This document shows, piece by piece, positions 26,215 to 34,074 of a stretch of DNA of 64,000 bases. The notes under the pieces are model-generated. The model worked only from the letters and a program-made list of their open reading frames with translations. It searched no databases and was not told where the DNA came from. Source of the DNA: Hyphomicrobiales bacterium (GTDB lineage: Bacteria; Pseudomonadota; Alphaproteobacteria; Rhizobiales; Rhizobiaceae); NCBI GenBank assembly GCA_900466475.1, contig UBMI01000007.1:142569-206568 (forward strand). The letters run 5' to 3'. Each line of letters starts with the position of its first letter. Position 1 is the stretch's first letter. A program made the translations under genes and the position numbers.

Positions 26215-26271
26215 AAGGGATTGGCGGCACGATGGTCATTGCCGATCCCTTTTGAAGAAAAGCAAAAGGGG
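26215..26271 (+). promoter_or_regulatory. Expression platform with two competing stems
   Basis: The segment 26246-26253 (TCCCTTTT) has two possible partners. It can pair with AAGGGAT at 26215-26221 within an 11-bp stem (26215-26225 with 26241-26251). Alternatively it can pair with AAAAGGG at 26264-26270, which contains the Shine-Dalgarno AGGGG of the first gene. The pairings are mutually exclusive, so a switch that exposes or hides the ribosome-binding site is likely. A weak terminator role of the first stem (T4 after it) is the alternative. Confidence 0.6.
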
Positions 26272-26278
26272 AATTTCA

Positions 26279-27352
26279 ATGCAGACTTTTTCGAAGATCC
26301 TTTCCATCACCGCGCTTTCCGCTTCGCTGGCAATGGGCTTCAGCTCCTTCGCCAAGGCCGAACAGAAGACCGAATTCAAGGTCGCCTGGTCCATCTATGT
26401 CGGTTGGATGCCCTGGGGCTATGCGGCTGACCACGGCATCGTCAAGAAATGGGCCGACAAATACGGCATCAAGATCGATGTCACCCAGTTCAACGACTAT
26501 GTGGAGTCGATGAACCAGTACACGGCAGGCGCCTTCGATGCCGTTACGCTGACCAACATGGATGGCTTGTCGATCCCGGCTGCCGGCGGCGTCGACACGA
26601 CGGCTGTGATCGTGGGCGACTTCTCGAACGGCAATGACGCCGTCATCCTGAAGGACAAGGCGGGCCTTGCCGATATCAAGGGCCAGAACGTCAATCTCGT
26701 CGAATTCTCCGTCTCGCACTATCTGCTCGCCCGCGCGCTCGAAAGCATCAAACTGACCGAGCGTGACGTGAAAGTAGTCAACACCTCCGACGCCGATATG
26801 GTCGCTGCCTACAAGACGCCCGACGTCACCGCCGTCGTCACCTGGAACCCGCTGGTCTCTACCATCCTGGAAGATCCCACGGCCAAGAAAGTTTTCGACA
26901 GTTCGCAGGTGCCGGGCGAAATCATCGACCTGATGGTCGCCAATAGCGGCGTGCTCAAGGACAATCCGAACTTCGGCAAGGCGCTGGCCGGCATCTGGTA
27001 CGAGACAGCCGCTCTTCTGCGTGCCGATACTGCCGAGGGCAAGGCAGCCCGTGAAGCAATGGGGTCCGCTTCGGGCACCGATCTCGCCGGTTTTGAAGCC
27101 CAGCTTGCCGCCACCAAGCTCTTCGACAAGCCGGCCGATGCCGTTGCCTTCACCGCTTCGCCGAACCTGCCGAAGACGATGGATCTGGTCCGTAACTTCC
27201 TTTTCGAGAAGGGCCTGCTCGGCAATGGTGCACCGTCTGCCGATGTCATCGGTATCGAAATGCCTGATGGCAAGGTGCTGGGCGATACCGGCAATGTGAA
27301 GCTGCGTTTCACCGAGACCTACATGAAGGCAGCCGCCGACGGTTCGCTCTGA
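26279..27352 (+). CDS. ABC transporter substrate-binding protein of the guanidine operon
   Basis: A 357-aa periplasmic protein of the NMT1/taurine-type group, usually called a urea-carboxylase-linked binding protein. The signal peptide is MQTFSKILSITALSASLAMG with cleavage near FAKA (about residue 27). The mature part starts EQKTEFKVAWSIYVGWMPWG and contains AADHGIVKKWADKYGIKID, PAAGGVDTTAVIVGDFSNGN and VTAVVTWNPLVST. ATG 26279 has AGGGG eight bases upstream; an earlier in-frame ATG at 26252 lies inside the riboswitch platform and is rejected. With the following permease and ATPase it should import guanidine or a related compound. Confidence 0.9.
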   Translation: MQTFSKILSITALSASLAMGFSSFAKAEQKTEFKVAWSIYVGWMPWGYAADHGIVKKWADKYGIKIDVTQFNDYVESMNQYTAGAFDAVTLTNMDGLSIPAAGGVDTTAVIVGDFSNGNDAVILKDKAGLADIKGQNVNLVEFSVSHYLLARALESIKLTERDVKVVNTSDADMVAAYKTPDVTAVVTWNPLVSTILEDPTAKKVFDSSQVPGEIIDLMVANSGVLKDNPNFGKALAGIWYETAALLRADTAEGKAAREAMGSASGTDLAGFEAQLAATKLFDKPADAVAFTASPNLPKTMDLVRNFLFEKGLLGNGAPSADVIGIEMPDGKVLGDTGNVKLRFTETYMKAAADGSL

Positions 27353-27359
27353 TCGCAAC

Positions 27360-27384
27360 GGAGGCGCGGCTTAATCGCGTCTCC
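27360..27384 (+). terminator. Intercistronic hairpin after the binding-protein gene
   Basis: GGAGGCGCG at 27360-27368 pairs with CGCGTCTCC at 27376-27384 (one G-U) over a 7-base loop, just after the binding-protein stop. No T-run follows, so it probably protects the upstream mRNA end, helping the binding protein exceed the permease in amount. Confidence 0.5.
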
Positions 27385-27410
27385 CCATCTTCACCAGCGG
27401 AGCATCTCCC

Positions 27411-28229
27411 ATGCGTTGGATCAACACGAGGCCGAGCCGGGGCGCGCAGTTTGCCTTGATGCTGCTGCCCTTCGTGCTGCTCGCCCTTGCCTATGCCTTC
27501 GGCTCGGCTGCGCGACTGGCGGAGAACGCCAATGACAAGCTTCTGCCGAGCCTTGCGGGATTTGCCGATGCGATTAACCGTCTAGCCTTCGTCGCTGACC
27601 CGCGCACCGGCGAGTATCTGCTTTGGTCGGATACCGGGGCGAGCCTGATCCGCCTGCTATCCGGCCTCGGCATCTCCACGGCGATCGCGCTTGTCGTGGG
27701 CATGCTGATCGGCATGCTGCCCTATCTGAGGGCGTTGCTTGCCCCTTTCATCGCCGTGATCTCCATGGTGCCGCCGCTGGCGCTGCTGCCGATCCTCTTC
27801 ATCGTCATGGGGCTCGGAGAAACCTCGAAGATCGCCCTCATCGTCATCGGTGTGGCGCCGACGATGGTCCGCGATCTGGCGCTGAAGGCGCTGGAACTGC
27901 CGCGCGAACAGATCGTCAAGGCCGAAACGCTTGGCGGCACCTCGTGGCAGATCGGCCTACGGGTCGTGTTGCCGCAGATCCTGCCGCGTTTGATCACCTG
28001 CCTCAGACTGCAACTCGGCCCGGCCTGGCTGTTCCTCATCGCGGCCGAAGCGATCTCGTCGGATTCCGGTCTCGGCTACCGCATCTTCCTCGTCCGCCGC
28101 TATCTCTCGATGGATATCATCTTCCCCTATGTCGTCTGGATCACACTGCTTGCCGTGATCATGAATGCACTGCTCGATCGCCTGCGCATCGCCGTCTTCC
28201 CCTGGTCGGAGCTGGAGAAACAGGCATGA
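27411..28229 (+). CDS. ABC transporter permease of the guanidine operon
   Basis: A 272-aa inner-membrane permease of the SsuC/TauC-like BPD_transp_1 type. It has a TM helix at about residues 10-25, a periplasmic loop, then five further TM segments. The cytoplasmic coupling loop ALELPREQIVKAETLGGTSW is the EAA motif that contacts the ATPase. The C-terminal part carries AEAISSDSGLGYRIFLVRRY. The stop overlaps the ATPase start (ATGA at 28226-28229), indicating coupled translation. It follows the binding protein by 58 bp. Confidence 0.93.
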   Translation: MRWINTRPSRGAQFALMLLPFVLLALAYAFGSAARLAENANDKLLPSLAGFADAINRLAFVADPRTGEYLLWSDTGASLIRLLSGLGISTAIALVVGMLIGMLPYLRALLAPFIAVISMVPPLALLPILFIVMGLGETSKIALIVIGVAPTMVRDLALKALELPREQIVKAETLGGTSWQIGLRVVLPQILPRLITCLRLQLGPAWLFLIAAEAISSDSGLGYRIFLVRRYLSMDIIFPYVVWITLLAVIMNALLDRLRIAVFPWSELEKQA

Positions 28230-29050
28230 GCGAATTGAAGATCGAAAAAGTCTGGAAGGAATATGGCGACCAGATCGTGCTTGAGGACGTGTCGCTGACC
28301 GTCGCCTCCCGCGCCTTTGTCGCCCTCGTCGGCCCGTCGGGCTGCGGCAAGACCACCTTTCTGCGCATGCTGCTCGGCCAGGAGCAGCCGACGAAAGGCA
28401 AGATCCTGCTCGACGGCGAGCCGCTGCCGCCGGAACCGGGACCGGATCGCGGCGTCGTCTTCCAGCGTTACTCCGTCTTTCCGCACCTGACCGTGCTCGG
28501 CAATGTGCTGCTCGGCAGGGAATTGTCTGCGGCGCGCTACAGGGCCAAACTTTTCGGCGCGGCACGCCGCAGTGCCATCGAGGAAGCGTGCCAGCTGATT
28601 GCCGAGGTCGGCCTTGCCGGTTCGGAGAGCAAATTCCCGGCGCAGCTTTCCGGCGGCATGCAGCAGCGCCTGGCGCTGGCTCAAGCGCTTATCATGAAGC
28701 CGAAAGTGCTGCTGCTTGACGAGCCCTTCGGCGCGCTCGACCCCGGCATTCGCGCAGAAATCCACACGCTGATGAAGCGGCTCTGGCACGAGACGCAGAT
28801 GACCGTCGTCATGGTCACGCATGACATGCGCGAGGCCTTCACGCTCGCCAGCCGCGTCGTCGCCTTCGAACGCCGTCGCGACCGGCCGGAAGAAAAAGAG
28901 CGCTACGGCGCCACCATTACTAAGGACATTTCCATCTGGCCGCCGCGCCTTGCCGGCCAGTCAACGATCTTCAGCCCCGACCGGGACGGCCCGGTCGCTT
29001 CCCTGGGGCACAGCCGGGACGACCTGGCACCGTCAGGAGAGATGCCATGA
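28226..29050 (+). CDS. ABC transporter ATP-binding protein of the guanidine operon
   Basis: A 274-aa ATPase: Walker A GPSGCGKTT (about residues 36-44), Q-loop VVFQRYSVFPHLTV, signature LSGGMQQRLALAQAL, Walker B VLLLDEPFGALDPG and the H-loop in MVTHDMREAF. A C-terminal tail of about 60 residues (RRRDRPEEKERYGATITKDI) is a feature of ATPases in this operon type. ATG 28226 overlaps the permease stop, and its own TGA overlaps the next ATG (29047-29050). The frame is open upstream to 27623, but that part lies over the permease gene and is not coding. Confidence 0.94.
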   Translation: MSELKIEKVWKEYGDQIVLEDVSLTVASRAFVALVGPSGCGKTTFLRMLLGQEQPTKGKILLDGEPLPPEPGPDRGVVFQRYSVFPHLTVLGNVLLGRELSAARYRAKLFGAARRSAIEEACQLIAEVGLAGSESKFPAQLSGGMQQRLALAQALIMKPKVLLLDEPFGALDPGIRAEIHTLMKRLWHETQMTVVMVTHDMREAFTLASRVVAFERRRDRPEEKERYGATITKDISIWPPRLAGQSTIFSPDRDGPVASLGHSRDDLAPSGEMP

Positions 29051-29868
29051 TGCATGTAAGACGCTCGCCCGAAGAGATCGCCGCCAATCGCGCACGCTAC
29101 GAGGAGCATCAGAAGAAGGGCCTGGAATTCGCCCCCAAGGCCCTGCCCGGCCCAAGCCTGCTGCCGGCACCGGCGATCGAAGCCGCCGCGGTCATCCATC
29201 AGGAAACCATTCCTGGCGGCTGGTACTGGTCCACCAACCTTCAGCGCGGCGAGGCGATCCGGGTCGATCAGGCCGAGGGCAATTCAACAGTGGCGCTCGT
29301 CGCCTGGAATGCCACCGATACGAGCGAACGAATCAACCTCGTCGATACGGCCAAGGTCCAGTGGACGACGGCGCTCGGCAAGGGACGTGTGATCTTTTCC
29401 GACATGGGCCGCGTCATGTTCTCGATGATTGAGGATAGTTCCGGTGCCCATGACTGCCTGATGGGAGGCTCGACGGGGGCCTCGAACGCAGCGAAATATC
29501 CCAGCGAAAAGACCCGCAACACCCGAGACAACCTTATACTCGTTGCCGTCAAGCTCGGCCTCGACCGTCGCGATCTTCCTGCTATCCTCAACCTCTTCGC
29601 GCCCGTGCGCCTTGCCGAGGACGGCGATTTCTGCTGGCAGGGCAAGCGTTCCAACAGCGGCGACTACGTCGAACTGCGTGCCGAGATGGACATGCTGGTC
29701 GGCTTTTCCAATTGCCCGCATCCGCTTGACACGGACCCCATCTACCAACCGAAGCCCGTTGTCATCACCCGCTACAAGGCACCCGTGCCGGCTGCGGACG
29801 ATCTTTGCAGCACGGCGACCGCCGAAGCCGTGCGCGGTTTCGAAAACAACGCCCTGATGCAGGCCTGA
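29047..29868 (+). CDS. DUF1989 protein (urea carboxylase-associated family 2), probable carboxyguanidine deiminase subunit
   Basis: A 273-aa soluble protein of the DUF1989 fold. An N-terminal helix (RRSPEEIAANRARYEEHQKK) precedes the conserved body. It contains AEGNSTVALVAWNATDTSER, SDMGRVMFSMIEDSSGAHDC (His/Cys metal site), GGSTGASN and a second cysteine in GFSNCPHPLD. Established work on guanidine operons assigns the two DUF1989 proteins to a heteromeric deiminase converting carboxyguanidine to allophanate and ammonia; I rely on that and on the riboswitch context. It overlaps the ATPase by 4 bp and the partner follows after 10 bp. Confidence 0.9.
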   Translation: MMHVRRSPEEIAANRARYEEHQKKGLEFAPKALPGPSLLPAPAIEAAAVIHQETIPGGWYWSTNLQRGEAIRVDQAEGNSTVALVAWNATDTSERINLVDTAKVQWTTALGKGRVIFSDMGRVMFSMIEDSSGAHDCLMGGSTGASNAAKYPSEKTRNTRDNLILVAVKLGLDRRDLPAILNLFAPVRLAEDGDFCWQGKRSNSGDYVELRAEMDMLVGFSNCPHPLDTDPIYQPKPVVITRYKAPVPAADDLCSTATAEAVRGFENNALMQA

Positions 29869-29878
29869 GGAGGAAACG

Positions 29879-30529
29879 ATGTCCGATTTCATTCAGACCT
29901 CCCCTGCCCGCAGTCTGCAGAATACCGCCCAAGACCATTTCATTGCGGCAGAAGCCCCGTGGTCCGGCATTGTGCGCAAGGGCCAGACGATCCGCATCGA
30001 GGACAGTTTTGGCCAGCAGGCGATCGACACGCTCTTCTATCGTGCCGATGATTTCTCCGAGCGCTATTCCAATCAGGATACGATGCGCATGCAGGGTGCC
30101 GCCTATATCGGCATCGGCACGAAAATCATGTCGAACGAAGGCAATGTCATGCTGACCATGACGGCCGACAGCTGCGGCCGTCATGACACTTCGGCCGGTG
30201 CCTGCTCCTGCGAGAGCAACACGGTACGCTTCGGCCATGGCACCAAATATCTACATGCCTGCCGCGACAATTTCGTACTCGAAGTCAGCAAGCACGGCAT
30301 GGGCAAGCGCGATATCGTGCCGAACATCAATTTCTTCATGAACGTGCCGATCAAGCCGAATGGCGAGATGACGATCGTCGACGGCATTTCCGCGCCGGGC
30401 GACTATGTCGAACTCGTCGCTGAGATGGACGTGCTCTGCGTCATCTCCAACTGCCCGCAGATCAACAATCCCTGCAACGGCTTCGACCCGACGCCGATCC
30501 GGGTGCTGATCTGGGATGGCGAGTATTGA
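29879..30529 (+). CDS. DUF1989 protein (urea carboxylase-associated family 1), probable carboxyguanidine deiminase partner
   Basis: A 216-aa soluble DUF1989 protein, shorter than its neighbour because it lacks the N-terminal helix. Motifs include GQQAIDTLFYRADDFSERYS, RMQGAAYIGIGTKIMSNEGN, the Cys/His metal site region DSCGRHDTSAGACSCES and ISNCPQINNPCNGFDPTPIR. It is expected to pair with the 273-aa protein as carboxyguanidine deiminase. GAGGAAACG precedes ATG 29879. The carboxylase start follows 2 bp after its stop. Confidence 0.9.
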   Translation: MSDFIQTSPARSLQNTAQDHFIAAEAPWSGIVRKGQTIRIEDSFGQQAIDTLFYRADDFSERYSNQDTMRMQGAAYIGIGTKIMSNEGNVMLTMTADSCGRHDTSAGACSCESNTVRFGHGTKYLHACRDNFVLEVSKHGMGKRDIVPNINFFMNVPIKPNGEMTIVDGISAPGDYVELVAEMDVLCVISNCPQINNPCNGFDPTPIRVLIWDGEY

Positions 30530-30531
30530 GC

Positions 30532-33500
30532 ATGTTCAAGAAAGTCCTGATCGCCAACCGGGGCGAAATCGCCATCCGGGTCATCAAGACACTGCGACGA
30601 ATGGGTATTGCGTCCGTCGCCGTCTATTCCGATGCCGACCGTTTCGCCAGGCCTGCGCTGATGGCCGATGAGGCTGTCCGCCTCGGGCCTGCGCCGGTGA
30701 GCGAAAGCTATCTCAATGTCGATGCGGTGATTGCCGCCTGCAAGGCCACAGGAGCAGAGGCGGTTCATCCCGGCTACGGCTTCCTGTCGGAAAACATCGG
30801 TTTTGCCGAGCGCCTTGCCGCCGAAGGCATCGCCTTCATCGGCCCCCGTCCCGAACACCTCTCGGCCTTCGGCCTGAAACATACGGCGCGCGAACTTGCC
30901 GAGGTGAGCGGCGTGCCGCTGCTGCCCGGCACCGGCTTGCTTTCAAACGCCGATGAAGCGCTCTCCGCAGCCGAAACGATCGGCTATCCCGTCATGCTAA
31001 AAAGCACGGCTGGCGGCGGTGGTATCGGCATGCAGCTTTGTGCCGATGCCGAAAGCCTGAAGGCTTCGTTCGAAAGTGTGCAGCGCACTGCGCGGGCGAG
31101 CTTTGGCGATGCGCGCGTCTATATCGAGCGTTTCGTGGCCGAAGCCCGCCATGTCGAAGTTCAGATCTTCGGCGACGGAAAAGGCAAGGTCATCGCGCTC
31201 GGTGAACGAGATTGCTCGCTGCAGCGGCGGAACCAGAAGGTGGTCGAGGAGACCCCTGCCCCCGGTCTCTCGGCCGTCACGCGTGCGCGTTTGCACAAGG
31301 CAGCGGTCGATCTGGGTTCCGCGGTCTCCTACGAGTCCGCGGGTACCGTCGAATTCATCTACGATCCCATTCGCGAGGAGTTCTACTTCCTCGAGGTCAA
31401 CACTCGTCTGCAAGTGGAACATCCTGTCACCGAAGCCGTGTTCGGCCTCGATCTCGTCGAATGGATGATCCGCCAGGCGGCAGCTGAGGATGTACTCTCG
31501 GGCGCCGAGGCGCTGCAGCCGAAGGGAGCGGCGATCGAAGTGCGCGTCTATGCCGAGATGCCGCATGCCGATTTCCGCCCGAGCGCTGGCCTGCTAACAG
31601 AAGTCGCCTTTCCCGAGGACGCACGTATCGACGGCTGGATCGAGACCGGCACAGAAGTGACACCCTTCTACGACCCGATGCTCGCCAAGGTGATCGTCTC
31701 GGCCAGAGATCGACCGGCGGCGATCGAAAAGCTCAAGTCGGCCCTTGCCGAAACATCGATATCAGGCATCGAGACCAATCTCGATTATCTGCGCGCCATT
31801 GCCGGCTCCGAGTTGCTTGCCGGCGGCAAGGTGGCGACGACAGCGCTGCGCGATTTTTCCTTCGTGCCTGATGTGATTGAGGTCATCGCACCCGGTGCCC
31901 AATCGAGCATCCAGGAATTGCCCGGCCGACTTGGGCTCTGGCACGTCGGCGTGCCGCCGAGCGGGCCGATGGACGAGCGCTCGTTCCGGCATGCCAACCG
32001 TCTCGTCGGCAACAGCGATGCGGTCGCAGCATTGGAACTGACGGTCTCAGGTCCGGTCCTGAAATTCCATACCGACACCGTGATCGCCCTTGCCGGCGCC
32101 AGGATGCCAATGAGCGTCGATGGTGAGAATCTGCCGCATGACGAGGCCGTTACCGTCCGCGCCGGCCGGACCCTCGTAATCGGCAGCATCGATGGACCTG
32201 GGCAGCGCGCTTACCTCGCCGTAGCAGGCGGTTTCGCCGCCCCGGTCGTGCTTGGCTCGCGGGCCACGTTCGGGCTCGGCCAGTTCGGCGGCAACGCCAC
32301 CGGCACGCTGAAGACCGGCCATGTTTTGCATCTTGCCCGTCAGGCGCCCTCCAAAGCGCCGACACCGGCAACCGAAGCGGCAGAACTGACGCGCGAATGG
32401 GATGTCGGCGTCGTTTACGGTCCGCATGGTGCGCCAGATTTCTTCGAGGACGGCGATATCGAGACGCTGTTTTCGACGAGCTACGAGGTGCATTTCAACA
32501 GCGCCCGCACCGGGGTGCGCCTGATCGGTCCTGCACCGAAATGGGCGCGCAGCGATGGTGGCGAAGCCGGCCTTCATCCGTCCAACCTGCATGACAACGC
32601 CTATGCCATCGGCGCGATCGATTTCACCGGCGACATGCCGATCATCCTCGGGCCGGACGGGCCGAGCCTCGGCGGCTTCGTTTGCCCGGCGGTGATCGCT
32701 CGCGACGAACAGTGGAAGATGGGCCAGTTCAAGCCGGGTGATCGCATCCGCTTCCATCCCGTTGCACGGCCGGACGATCCGATTGCCGGACCGGTCGTGC
32801 ATCGTGCGAAGGAAGAGATGGGCTCGCCCGTTATTGGCAAGCGTGAAGACGGACCAGTCTCTGTCGTCTATCGCCGCCAGGGTGATGACAACCTGCTGGT
32901 CGAATATGGGCCGATGTCGCTCGATATCGCACTGCGGCTCAGGGTGCATCTTTTGATGCAAGCCGTATCGCAAGTGCGTCTGCCCGGCATCATCGATCTC
33001 ACGCCCGGCATCCGTTCACTGCAGATCCATTATGACGGTACATCGCTGACCCGCAAACGCCTGCTCGGCCTACTGGCCGAGATCGAAGCGAGCCTGCCGG
33101 CGGCGCAGGACGTCAAGGTACCAAGCCGCATCGTGCATCTGCCGCTCTCCTGGAATGATCCGGATGCGGAACTTGCCATGCGCAAATATCAGGAACTCGT
33201 GCGGCCGAATGCGCCCTGGTGCCCGTCCAATATCGAGTTCATCCGCCGCATCAACGGCTTGGCGGACGAACAGGCGGTGCGCGATGTCGTTTTCGATGCA
33301 AGCTATCTCGTGCTCGGCCTCGGTGACGTCTATCTCGGCGCGCCGGTCGCCACTCCGGTCGATCCCCGCCATCGGCTGGTGACGACGAAATACAATCCCG
33401 CCCGCACCTGGACGCCCGAAAATGCCGTTGGTATCGGCGGGGCCTATATGTGCATCTACGGCATGGAAGGCCCCGGCGGTTACCAACTGTTCGGCCGCAC

Positions 33501-34071
33501 CATCCAGGTCTGGAATACCTGGCGGCAGACGCCGGTCTTTGCCAAGGACAAGCCGTGGCTGCTCGATTTCTTCGATCAGATCCGCTTCTTCCCGGTCAGC
33601 CATCAGGAGTTGGCCGAAGCCCGCGGCGCCTTCCCGCATGGTGGTTATCCCGTCCGCATCGAGGAGACGGAATTTTCCTACGCCGCCTATGAGCGGGAAT
33701 TGCAGGCGAATGCATCTTCGATCGGAGCCTTCAAGACACGCCAGCAGGCCGCCTTCGATGCCGAGCGCCAGCGCTGGAAGGAAGCCGGACTCGACAGCTT
33801 TGTCACCGACGAAGGCACCGGCGAGAGCCCGGATGGGGACATTCCCGAGGGATGCTTCGGGGTTGCCAGCGCCGTGCCCGGCAATATCTGGAAACTGCTG
33901 GTCGAGCCGGGCGCACCGGTTGCAGCCGGAGATACGCTTGCCATCATCGAATCCATGAAAATGGAGATCAACGTCACCGCACATGCGCCAGGCCGCGTCC
34001 GCGACCTGCGCGCCGGCCCCGGACGAAACGTCAAAGCGGGCGATATCATTGTTGTTCTAGAGGAGTGCTGA
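30532..34071 (+). CDS. Urea/guanidine carboxylase, guanidine carboxylase by context
   Basis: A 1179-aa biotin enzyme. Biotin carboxylase domain at about residues 1-445 (KVLIANRGEIAIRVIKTLRR, STAGGGGIGMQLC ATP-grasp loop, FLEVNTRLQVEHPVTEAVFG). Carboxyltransferase of the KipA/KipI (AHS2/AHS1) type at about 455-1080 (GLWHVGVPPSGPMDERSFRH, GPHGAPDFF). A biotinyl domain lies at the C-terminus with Lys1143 in ESMKMEI. It carboxylates urea or guanidine with bicarbonate and ATP; the guanidine-I riboswitch and DUF1989 pair favour guanidine. The ATG at 30532 is chosen; an upstream TTG (30526) would add two residues. Confidence 0.95.
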   Translation: MFKKVLIANRGEIAIRVIKTLRRMGIASVAVYSDADRFARPALMADEAVRLGPAPVSESYLNVDAVIAACKATGAEAVHPGYGFLSENIGFAERLAAEGIAFIGPRPEHLSAFGLKHTARELAEVSGVPLLPGTGLLSNADEALSAAETIGYPVMLKSTAGGGGIGMQLCADAESLKASFESVQRTARASFGDARVYIERFVAEARHVEVQIFGDGKGKVIALGERDCSLQRRNQKVVEETPAPGLSAVTRARLHKAAVDLGSAVSYESAGTVEFIYDPIREEFYFLEVNTRLQVEHPVTEAVFGLDLVEWMIRQAAAEDVLSGAEALQPKGAAIEVRVYAEMPHADFRPSAGLLTEVAFPEDARIDGWIETGTEVTPFYDPMLAKVIVSARDRPAAIEKLKSALAETSISGIETNLDYLRAIAGSELLAGGKVATTALRDFSFVPDVIEVIAPGAQSSIQELPGRLGLWHVGVPPSGPMDERSFRHANRLVGNSDAVAALELTVSGPVLKFHTDTVIALAGARMPMSVDGENLPHDEAVTVRAGRTLVIGSIDGPGQRAYLAVAGGFAAPVVLGSRATFGLGQFGGNATGTLKTGHVLHLARQAPSKAPTPATEAAELTREWDVGVVYGPHGAPDFFEDGDIETLFSTSYEVHFNSARTGVRLIGPAPKWARSDGGEAGLHPSNLHDNAYAIGAIDFTGDMPIILGPDGPSLGGFVCPAVIARDEQWKMGQFKPGDRIRFHPVARPDDPIAGPVVHRAKEEMGSPVIGKREDGPVSVVYRRQGDDNLLVEYGPMSLDIALRLRVHLLMQAVSQVRLPGIIDLTPGIRSLQIHYDGTSLTRKRLLGLLAEIEASLPAAQDVKVPSRIVHLPLSWNDPDAELAMRKYQELVRPNAPWCPSNIEFIRRINGLADEQAVRDVVFDASYLVLGLGDVYLGAPVATPVDPRHRLVTTKYNPARTWTPENAVGIGGAYMCIYGMEGPGGYQLFGRTIQVWNTWRQTPVFAKDKPWLLDFFDQIRFFPVSHQELAEARGAFPHGGYPVRIEETEFSYAAYERELQANASSIGAFKTRQQAAFDAERQRWKEAGLDSFVTDEGTGESPDGDIPEGCFGVASAVPGNIWKLLVEPGAPVAAGDTLAIIESMKMEINVTAHAPGRVRDLRAGPGRNVKAGDIIVVLEEC

Positions 34072-34074
34072 CCC

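Noticed and set aside
27623..28225. Long upstream extension of the guanidine ABC ATPase frame
   Set aside because: It overlaps the permease gene in another frame and is Arg/His-rich; the ATPase fold begins at 28226 with an ATGA overlap.
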